Source: Verrucomicrobia bacterium UBA740 (GTDB lineage: Bacteria; Verrucomicrobiota; Kiritimatiellia; RFP12; UBA1067). Taken from it: DNA of 7,172 bases. Shown in pieces: positions 1 through 4,734 of this stretch. The position numbers were made by a program, and so were the translations under genes. Every line of letters starts with the position of its first letter. Positions within the stretch are counted from its first letter, which is position 1. The notes below the pieces were generated by a model. That model was not told the DNA's origin, made no database searches, and was given only the letters and a program-made list of their open reading frames with translations. The stretch lies in the NCBI GenBank assembly GCA_002298665.1, contig DBKW01000087.1, forward strand, positions 7,655 through 14,826, written 5' to 3'.

Positions 1-333
1 CCCGTCTTGGTGCATCCCGAGTGCGCGAAAGACGTGCGGGAGGCGGCGGATGCGCGCCTTTCCACGGGCGGCATGTGCCGGTATGCGCGCGAAAGCGCCG
101 CGGAGACTATCCTTGTCGGCACGGAAGTCGGCATTTTGCACCGTTTGCGGACGGAGAACCCCACGAAGACGTTCGTGCCGGTATCGGAGGCGCTCGTCTG
201 CCCGAACATGAAAAAGACGACGCTCGAGAACCTCGCCGCGGCCCTGCGCGAGGAGAAAACGCGCGTGACGGTGCCGGAACCCGTCGCCACACGCGCCCGG
301 CGGGCGATTGACGCGATGCTCGCGATTCCCTAA
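1..333 (+). CDS. nadA: Quinolinate synthase NadA, C-terminal part (5' end outside window)
   Basis: This is the last 110 codons of NadA, open from base 1 and ending at TAA 331-333. NadA is the cytoplasmic [4Fe-4S] enzyme that condenses iminoaspartate with dihydroxyacetone phosphate to quinolinate in de novo NAD synthesis. The fragment shows the family's C-terminal landmarks in order: VHPEC (fragment residues 4-8), STGGM, VGTEVGILHRL and VCPNMKKTTLE. The Cys of VCPNMK (about residue 67) matches the last of the three cluster-ligand cysteines. The other two would lie upstream of the window. The tail (TVPEPVATRARRAIDAML) is a normal NadA ending, so the gene looks intact on this side. It converges on rex, and the two stop codons overlap. 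Identification rests on recalled family motifs, which are strong here. Confidence 0.93.
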   Translation, partial: PVLVHPECAKDVREAADARLSTGGMCRYARESAAETILVGTEVGILHRLRTENPTKTFVPVSEALVCPNMKKTTLENLAAALREEKTRVTVPEPVATRARRAIDAMLAIP

Positions 334-992
334 GCCCGCGCCCCTTCGCCCAGGGCGACCTGGTGGGAAAGGACGGCAAGGGACTGCGCTAGGTCCATAT
401 TCTGGACTTTTACGCCGCGCGGCACATTCAATTGGATGGGCGCGAAGTTCCAGATTCCCTTGATTCCGGCCGCGACAAGCTGGTCCGCGCAGGCTTGCGC
501 GGCCGTGCCGGGGACGGTCAGAATGGCGACTTTGACCTTGAGGTTCTTGATGAGCCGGCCCAGTTCGCTCATGGGACGTATCTTGACGCCATGGAAGGAT
601 TCGCCGATAAGTGCCGCGTTCGCGTCGAATGCTACCGGAATGGAGAGATTCTGCTCTTCGAAGCCGGAATAGCCCAAGAGTGCACGGCCGAGCGAGCCGA
701 CGCCGATAAGCGCCGCATCCATGGCGTTGTCCCAGCCAAGCGCACGGTTCATGGCTTCGCACAGTTCTTTCGCCGGGTAGCCCCGGCGGGGCGTGCCGGG
801 AACGCCCGTGCGGGCGAAGTCCTTTCGCGTCAAAACGGGGTCCAACCCCAGTTCCTCGGCCAGCACGGCGCTGGATACGTCCAGTTCGCCCCCGGCCATC
901 TTCGCCTTGATCGCCCGTATGTAGATCGGGTACCGGCGAATGGTCGGCAACGGCAACGGACTCAACTTCACGGATTCTGCACGCTTTTTCAT
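330..992 (-). CDS. rex: Redox-sensing transcriptional repressor Rex
   Basis: This 220-residue protein has the usual Rex length and layout. Residues ~14-75 form the winged-helix DNA-binding domain (PTIRRYPIYIRAI, then DVSSAVLAEELGLDPVLTRKDF and a GTPRRGY wing). Residues ~92-205 form the Rossmann domain, with the dinucleotide loop GVGSLGRAL (97-105), the FD pair (122-123), ILTVPGTAAQ (157-166) and GIWNFAP (179-185). Rex dimers bind operators when NAD+ is high and release them when NADH rises, which typically controls respiration and fermentation genes. The ATG at 990-992 has no SD, but it fits the promoter at 1002-1010 as a leaderless or near-leaderless start. An in-frame GTG at codon 8 (969-971) is an alternative that would still keep the whole DNA-binding domain. 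No canonical Rex box (TTGTGAA-N4-TTCACAA) was found next to the gene. The gene faces nadA, which links an NAD(H) sensor with an NAD-synthesis gene. Confidence 0.95.
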   Translation of the reverse strand: MKKRAESVKLSPLPLPTIRRYPIYIRAIKAKMAGGELDVSSAVLAEELGLDPVLTRKDFARTGVPGTPRRGYPAKELCEAMNRALGWDNAMDAALIGVGSLGRALLGYSGFEEQNLSIPVAFDANAALIGESFHGVKIRPMSELGRLIKNLKVKVAILTVPGTAAQACADQLVAAGIKGIWNFAPIQLNVPRGVKVQNMDLAQSLAVLSHQVALGEGARA

Positions 993-1001
993 TTCGGCAC
1001 T

Positions 1002-1010
1002 ATTATATCA
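1002..1010 (-). promoter_or_regulatory. Extended -10 promoter of rex
   Basis: Read on the minus strand, 1010 to 1002 is TGATATAATA. It holds a perfect TATAAT (1007-1002) preceded by TG plus one base, the extended -10 element of sigma-70-type promoters. No good -35 lies 16-18 bases upstream (GCACAA is the nearest), as expected when an extended -10 carries recognition. Transcription should start near 994-996, only 2-4 bases before the rex ATG at 992. Confidence 0.6.
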
Positions 1011-1015
1011 TATTT

Positions 1016-1094
1016 CGCGTCTGTTTGTGCGTGGGACGCGCATTCGCCCCCTCCCCGACTGGGATTCGCGCGGCGAAAAATCCGCGTCACGCGG
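1016..1094. repeat. CGCGTC inverted repeats in the rex-rpsO gap (possible operator)
   Basis: CGCGTC occurs at 1016-1021, its complement GACGCG at 1035-1040, and CGCGTC again at 1083-1088 inside a 13-base palindrome CCGCGTCACGCGG (1082-1094). The first two form a dyad with centres 19 bases apart, close to two helical turns, lying in the upstream part of the rex promoter. The palindrome lies just upstream of the rpsO -35. A second short dyad, TTCGC-GCG-GCGAA, is at 1065-1077. These could be binding sites for a regulator, but in DNA this GC-rich short CG-containing words recur by chance. No known operator was recognised. Confidence 0.25.
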
Positions 1095-1106
1095 GAAAAG
1101 AGGGGG

Positions 1107-1136
1107 TTGCGGACGCAGGGCTGTTTATGGTATAAT
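1107..1136 (+). promoter_or_regulatory. rpsO-pnp operon promoter (extended -10)
   Basis: TATAAT at 1131-1136 is a perfect -10 box. It is preceded by TGG (1128-1130), giving an extended -10. TTGCGG at 1107-1112, with an 18-base spacer, is a partial -35 match (TTG only). Transcription should start about 1142-1144, leaving a leader of roughly 130 nt before the rpsO ATG. It is divergent from the rex promoter, whose -10 lies about 125 bases away. Confidence 0.65.
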
Positions 1137-1157
1137 CTACAACATCCTGCGACTGTC

Positions 1158-1166
1158 TAAGGAGGT
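1158..1166 (+). other. Perfect Shine-Dalgarno sequence far upstream of rpsO
   Basis: TAAGGAGGT is fully complementary to the canonical 3' end of 16S rRNA (ACCTCCTTA), yet the rpsO ATG is 107 bases further on. No ATG follows at normal spacing. The nearest candidates are a CTG at 1171 and a GTG at 1180, neither convincing. It sits two bases before the 5' strand of the predicted leader structure. It could act as a ribosome standby or loading site whose access depends on that fold, or serve a non-ATG leader ORF. Function is inferred; only the match itself is seen. Confidence 0.45.
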
Positions 1167-1168
1167 TT

Positions 1169-1233
1169 CCCTGCCGCGGGTGCCCCGCAGGGTTGCGGGG
1201 TGTTCGTGTCTCGAGGTGGGACATGTGGCAGGG
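1169..1233 (+). promoter_or_regulatory. Predicted three-way-junction RNA in the rpsO leader (candidate S15 autoregulatory element)
   Basis: Three helices pair without gaps. P1 is CCCTGCC (1169-1175) with GGCAGGG (1227-1233), 7 perfect pairs. P2 runs 1177-1189 with 1194-1206: a C-G and a G-C pair, four G-U/U-G pairs, then CCCCGCA/TGCGGGG closed by a GGGT loop. P3 is TGTCTC (1207-1212) with GGGACA (1218-1223), loop GAGGT. Together they make a three-way junction with only 1176 and 1224-1226 unpaired at the centre. S15 is known to bind 16S rRNA at a three-way junction plus a G-U/G-C motif in an adjoining helix, and many bacteria use S15-binding leaders to shut off rpsO. P2 has a G-C pair (1178-1205) directly beside a G-U pair (1179-1204), close to the junction. 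A competing pairing (TGCGG 1194-1198 with CCGCA 1248-1252) could give a switch. The pairing was worked out by hand with no energy calculation. Confidence 0.55.
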
Positions 1234-1258
1234 TGGGGCTTCCCGGTCCGCAGAATAG
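1223..1258 (+). CDS. Possible 11-codon upstream ORF in the rpsO leader
   Basis: ATG 1223-1225 opens a short frame (MWQGGASRSAE) ending at TAG 1256-1258, 15 bases before the rpsO ATG and in the same frame as rpsO. Its SD-like GAGGT (1213-1217) is well spaced and lies exactly in the loop of predicted hairpin P3, while the ATG begins at the last base of the P3 stem. It could couple ribosome access on the leader to rpsO translation. The peptide is not recognised. An ORF this short can easily arise by chance. Confidence 0.2.
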   Translation: MWQGGASRSAE

Positions 1259-1273
1259 AGAAAGATAACGAAA

Positions 1274-1534
1274 ATGAAGATCGACAAAGCCGCCATCAAG
1301 AACGAGTTCCAGCGTCACGACCGTGACACGGGTTCGAGCGAAGTTCAGATTGCCATTCTCACGAAGGAGATCGAGGCATTGACGGCGCACCTCAAGGCGA
1401 ACAAGAAGGACCACAGCTCGCGCTATGGCCTTCTGCGCAAGGTGCAGAATCGCCGCACGCTCCTGGACTACCTGAAGCGTGAAAACTTCGAGAGCTACAA
1501 GGCGCTCATCGCCAAGCTCGGCATCCGCCGCTAA
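1274..1534 (+). CDS. rpsO: Small-subunit ribosomal protein S15
   Basis: This 86-residue protein is full length for S15 (usually 86-89). It shows the family signature: DTGSSEVQ (18-25), the helix LTKEIEALTAHLKANKKDH (29-47), SSRYGLLRKVQNRRTLLDYLK (48-68) and the LGIRR end. S15 is an early assembly protein of the 30S subunit that binds the central domain of 16S rRNA. The DTGS loop and the KKDHSS region (44-49) correspond to the known RNA-contact areas. The ATG at 1274 gives a normal N terminus. The stretch before it (AGAGAAAGATAACGAAA) is A-rich with no proper SD. It is first in an operon with pnp, the classic order. Regulation probably acts through the leader RNA upstream. Confidence 0.98.
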   Translation: MKIDKAAIKNEFQRHDRDTGSSEVQIAILTKEIEALTAHLKANKKDHSSRYGLLRKVQNRRTLLDYLKRENFESYKALIAKLGIRR

Positions 1535-1559
1535 GCGGCGGGCGGGGTCGGCGCCCCGC
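1525..1559 (+). other. Two tandem hairpins between rpsO and pnp
   Basis: Hairpin 1 is CCGCCGC (1525-1531) with GCGGCGG (1535-1541), 7 perfect pairs whose three-base loop is the rpsO stop codon TAA. Hairpin 2 is GCGGGG (1542-1547) with CCCCGC (1554-1559), loop TCGGCG, directly abutting the first. No T-run follows (the next bases are ATTGCC), so a strong intrinsic terminator is unlikely. In E. coli the same gap holds an attenuator and an RNase III-cut hairpin through which PNPase controls its own mRNA. A similar processing role is a reasonable guess. Confidence 0.4.
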
Positions 1560-1595
1560 ATTGCCTTTACAAACAGAAAAAGAAAAGACAAATAA

Positions 1596-3707
1596 ATGCA
1601 AGGTACAAAGCAGTTCAAGGTCGACATCGCGGGGACGGACCTCGTGATCGAGACCGGGCTTCTGGCGCAGCAGGCGGCAGGGGCCGTCACCGTTTCGTAC
1701 GGTGACACGACCGTCTTCACGGCGGTCACGAATACGGATACGCCGCGGGAAGGGATCGATTTCTTCCCGCTGCAGTGCGAATACCGCGAGAAGTTCTACG
1801 CGGCGGGCAAGTTCCCCGGCGGATTCTTCAAGCGCGAGGCGCGCCCGACGAGCAAGGAAATCCTGACCGCGCGCATGTGCGACCGGCCGATCCGCCCGCT
1901 CTTCCCGGAGGGGTACTACAACGATGTGCAGGTCAATTCGACGCTGATCCAGTCCGACTGCACGCGCGAGGCGGACTTTCTGGCGGTGAACGCCGCGTCC
2001 GCGGCGCTGCACATCAGCGAGATTCCGTTCATGGGTCCGATCGGGTGCGTGCGCATCGGCCGCATCGACGGACAGTGGGTGATCAATCCGACCCACGAGC
2101 AGAAGGCGAAGAGCGACATCGACCTCCTGTACGCGGGGTTGCGCGACAAGTTCCTGATGATGGAAGGTTCCGCCTCCGAAATCAGCGATGAGGACTTCAT
2201 CGCCGCGCTCAAGCGTGCGCATGAGGAGGTCGTCAAGATCATTGACCTCCAGCTCGAAATGCGCCGCGCGCTGGGCAAGCCGGACAAGGTGATCAAGGAC
2301 GTCCCCCAGCCGGCGGACAAGATGGACTTCATGCGCAAGGAAGGCGGCGAGGCTCTCGCGGCGGCCCTGCTCATCAAGGGCAAGCTGGAGCGCCAGGGCA
2401 AGGTCGCGGCCATCAAGGAAGACCTCCTCAAGAAGGTCGCCGAGAAGTGGCCGGAAGTCGACGCGGTCGGTTTCGTGCACCTTTTCGATGCGCTCGAGAT
2501 CGAGACCGTGCGCAAGAACGTGCTGGAGAAGGGGCTGCGCATCGACGGCCGCGCCCAGCACGAGATCCGTCCGCTTTCGGCGCAGGTCGGCGTTTTGCCG
2601 CGTCTGCACGGCAGCGCGATCTTTTCGCGCGGCGAGACCCAGTCCTTTGCGACGGTGACGCTCGGCACGAAGAAGGATGCGCAGGAGCTCGACTCGGTGA
2701 CGGGCGGCGAGGCCTCCAAGCGGTTCATGCTGCACTACAACTTCCCGCCCTACTGTACGGGCGAAGTCGGCCGTCTCGGTTCCACCGGACGTCGCGAAAT
2801 CGGCCATGGCGCCCTCGCGGAACGTTCCATCGCCGAGGTTCTGCCGGACGATTTCCCCTATTCGATCCGCGTCGTTTCGGAAATCATGGGGTCGAACGGC
2901 TCCTCGTCGATGGCGTCCATCTGCAACGGGTGTCTGGCGCTCATGGACGCGGGCGTGCCGCTCAAGCGCACGGTCGCGGGCATTTCGATCGGCCTTTTCA
3001 CGAACGCGGACCAGTCGCAGAAGGTGCTCGTCACCGACATTCTCGGGGCTGAAGACCACTGCGGCGACATGGACTTCAAGGTCGGCGGCACGCGCAAGGG
3101 CATCACGGGCTTCCAGGTCGACCTGAAGCTGCGTGGTCTCACGTGGGATCTCGTCGAGGGCGCGATCAAGGCGGCGCACGAGGCGCGCCTTAAAATCATC
3201 GATTTCATGGAGTCGGTCATTCCGGCACCGCGCGGCGAACTCAACAAGTACGCGCCGCGGATCGAGGAGATGCAGATTCCGGTCGACAAGATCGGCGCGT
3301 TGATCGGTCCGGGCGGGGCGAACATCCGCAGCATCGTCGAGACGACGGGTGCGCAGATCGACATCGACGACGACGGCAAGGTTTCCATCTTCGCGACGTC
3401 GCTGGAGTCGATGAACGCGGCGAAGAACGCGGTCGGTTCCGTCACGGCGGTGGCCGAGCCGGGCAAGATCTACGAGGGCACGGTCAAGGGCGTCAAGGAT
3501 TTCGGCGCGTTCGTCGAGATTCTGCACGGGCTCGAGGGGCTCTGCCACATTTCGGAACTCAGCGACAAGCGCGTGCCGAACGTGGAGTCGGTCTGCAAGG
3601 TCGGCGACAAGATGCGCGTGAAGTGCCTGGACGTGGACGACCGCGGTCGCATCAAGCTTTCGCGCCGGGCGGCCATGGCCGATCTGGACGCGCAGGCCCG
3701 GAAGTGA
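1596..3707 (+). CDS. pnp: Polyribonucleotide nucleotidyltransferase (PNPase)
   Basis: This 703-residue protein is complete for PNPase, the trimeric 3'-to-5' phosphorolytic exoribonuclease that degrades RNA to nucleoside diphosphates. First RNase PH-like domain ~8-145, with FFPLQCEYREKFYAAGKFPGG (56-76) and RPIRPLFP (97-104); helical linker ~150-300; second, catalytic RNase PH-like domain ~315-545. The catalytic domain has FMLHYNFPPY (377-386), RREIGHG (399-405), GSNGSSSMAS (432-441, the SSS phosphate-binding loop) and DILGAEDHCGDMDFK (481-495). Asp487, Asp493 and Lys495 align with the E. coli active-site Asp486, Asp492 and Lys494. KH domain ~557-615 with GPGG (571-574); S1 domain ~620-691 with FGAFVEI and GLCHISELS. 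The C-terminal tail after S1 is short. The start ATG follows an A-rich tract (AGAAAAAGAAAAG) instead of an SD. The gene lies 61 bp after rpsO, the conserved order, and 13 bp before the CcdA-thioredoxin gene. Confidence 0.99.
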   Translation: MQGTKQFKVDIAGTDLVIETGLLAQQAAGAVTVSYGDTTVFTAVTNTDTPREGIDFFPLQCEYREKFYAAGKFPGGFFKREARPTSKEILTARMCDRPIRPLFPEGYYNDVQVNSTLIQSDCTREADFLAVNAASAALHISEIPFMGPIGCVRIGRIDGQWVINPTHEQKAKSDIDLLYAGLRDKFLMMEGSASEISDEDFIAALKRAHEEVVKIIDLQLEMRRALGKPDKVIKDVPQPADKMDFMRKEGGEALAAALLIKGKLERQGKVAAIKEDLLKKVAEKWPEVDAVGFVHLFDALEIETVRKNVLEKGLRIDGRAQHEIRPLSAQVGVLPRLHGSAIFSRGETQSFATVTLGTKKDAQELDSVTGGEASKRFMLHYNFPPYCTGEVGRLGSTGRREIGHGALAERSIAEVLPDDFPYSIRVVSEIMGSNGSSSMASICNGCLALMDAGVPLKRTVAGISIGLFTNADQSQKVLVTDILGAEDHCGDMDFKVGGTRKGITGFQVDLKLRGLTWDLVEGAIKAAHEARLKIIDFMESVIPAPRGELNKYAPRIEEMQIPVDKIGALIGPGGANIRSIVETTGAQIDIDDDGKVSIFATSLESMNAAKNAVGSVTAVAEPGKIYEGTVKGVKDFGAFVEILHGLEGLCHISELSDKRVPNVESVCKVGDKMRVKCLDVDDRGRIKLSRRAAMADLDAQARK

Positions 3708-3720
3708 AAGGGCGGGCGCG

Positions 3721-4731
3721 ATGGACTATGTGATGACTTTTCTGGAAGGTCTCGCATCGTTCATCTCGCCCTGCATACTGCCGCTCCTGCCTGTCTACCT
3801 GATTTATTTCGCAGGCGGCGCGGCGGACAAAAGACGCACGCTCACCGGGGCGTGCGCCTTTGTTTCGGGTTTTTCGCTCGTTTTCGTGCTTTTAGGCGTG
3901 TTTGCCGGCACGCTCGGCGCGCTGTTGGGCGCGCACCGGCATGTGATTTCGTATGTGTGCGGCGGGATTGTCGTCGCGCTCGGGCTTTCCTATCTGGGGC
4001 TTTTTCGCCTGCCGGCGGGGAGAAACGCCGCGCGGAAGAGTCCGACGGCGGGTTTTCTCGGGTCCTTTCTGTTCGGCATGGTCTACGCGGTTTCCCTTAC
4101 ACCCTGCGTAGGCGTCTTTTTGGGCGCGGCGTTGGCTTTGGCGGCCCGTTCGGCGTCCGTCGGGAAAGGCGCGGCGCTTTTGGCGGTCTATGCGCTGGGG
4201 CTCGCGGTTCCGTTCGTCCTTTCCGCGCTTTTCATCGACCGTCTCAAGGGGGTCTTCATGGTCATCAAGAATCATTATAAGGTTATCAATCCCGTATGCG
4301 GCGCACTGCTCGTCCTTTTCGGTGCGGGCCTGATTGTGCAGACCGCCTGCGCAACGGGGGCGAAAGTCCCGGCGGAAGCGCCGACAACCGCCGCGGAGAA
4401 GGAGGCGTCCGTCGCACGCCCCCGGAATGTATCCGCCGCGGCGTTCGAGAAAGAGGTTTTGGGGGCGGAACTCCCGGTTATCGTCGACTTCTGGGCGCCG
4501 TGGTGCGGTCCTTGCCGCCAGATGGCGCCGGTTTTGGACGAATTGGCGGCGAAAAGCGCCGGAAAGTTCCGGGTTGTGAAGGTGAATATCGACGAAGCGC
4601 CGGAACTGGCCTCGCGCTATCAGGTGAATGCCATACCCAACATCGTCCTTTTCGAGAAGGGACAGGTCCGGGGGCGCAGTGTCGGGCTTTGCACCGCCGC
4701 GGAGCTACGCGGCCGGTTGCGTCTGCCGTAA
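3721..4731 (+). CDS. CcdA-type thiol-disulfide transporter fused to a C-terminal thioredoxin domain
   Basis: This 336-residue protein has two parts. Residues ~1-208 are a CcdA/DsbD-beta type membrane domain with six likely helices (about 5-30, 42-67, 74-96, 111-140, 148-171, 187-208). The two redox cysteines are in the expected motifs, ISPC (Cys18) and LTPC (Cys129). An Ala/Pro/Glu-rich linker (~210-236) leads to a thioredoxin domain (~237-335) with DFWAPWCGPCRQMAP (active-site Cys262 and Cys265) and the cis-Pro loop AIPN (Pro306). CcdA proteins carry reducing equivalents from cytoplasmic thioredoxin across the membrane. With an even helix number and the usual outside termini, the fused domain should face the periplasm and be reduced directly by the CcdA part, much as DsbD reduces its own C-terminal domain. 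There is no N-terminal DsbD-alpha domain. Substrates (cytochrome c maturation, disulfide repair) cannot be told from here. The ATG at 3721 puts TPC and SPC in normal positions; an ATG at 3733 is a possible alternative. Cys80, Cys193, Cys210 and Cys324 are extra cysteines. Confidence 0.92.
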   Translation: MDYVMTFLEGLASFISPCILPLLPVYLIYFAGGAADKRRTLTGACAFVSGFSLVFVLLGVFAGTLGALLGAHRHVISYVCGGIVVALGLSYLGLFRLPAGRNAARKSPTAGFLGSFLFGMVYAVSLTPCVGVFLGAALALAARSASVGKGAALLAVYALGLAVPFVLSALFIDRLKGVFMVIKNHYKVINPVCGALLVLFGAGLIVQTACATGAKVPAEAPTTAAEKEASVARPRNVSAAAFEKEVLGAELPVIVDFWAPWCGPCRQMAPVLDELAAKSAGKFRVVKVNIDEAPELASRYQVNAIPNIVLFEKGQVRGRSVGLCTAAELRGRLRLP

Positions 4732-4734
4732 GCC

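Noticed and set aside
346..363. Hairpins downstream of nadA (TCGCC/GGCGA; CCAGG-GCGA-CCTGG) as a nadA terminator
   Set aside because: Short stems within the rex coding region and no T-run, so a terminator cannot be supported.
1011..1040. TTTGTGC near the rex promoter as a Rex operator half-site
   Set aside because: No matching CACAA half at the right spacing; it does not resemble TTGTGAA-N4-TTCACAA.
432..1160. 242-residue open frame antisense to rex
   Set aside because: A compositional shadow. The minus strand encodes a complete Rex with both domains.
1180..1326. 48-codon GTG-started leader ORF behind the strong SD
   Set aside because: SD spacing is too long (about 13 nt), it overlaps rpsO out of frame and the peptide looks random. 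The RNA structure explains the region better.
1506..3548. 680-residue open frame antisense to pnp
   Set aside because: It is the mirror of pnp codon bias in GC-rich DNA: low complexity, rich in Arg, Asp and Leu, with no recognisable domain, while the sense frame is an unmistakable PNPase.
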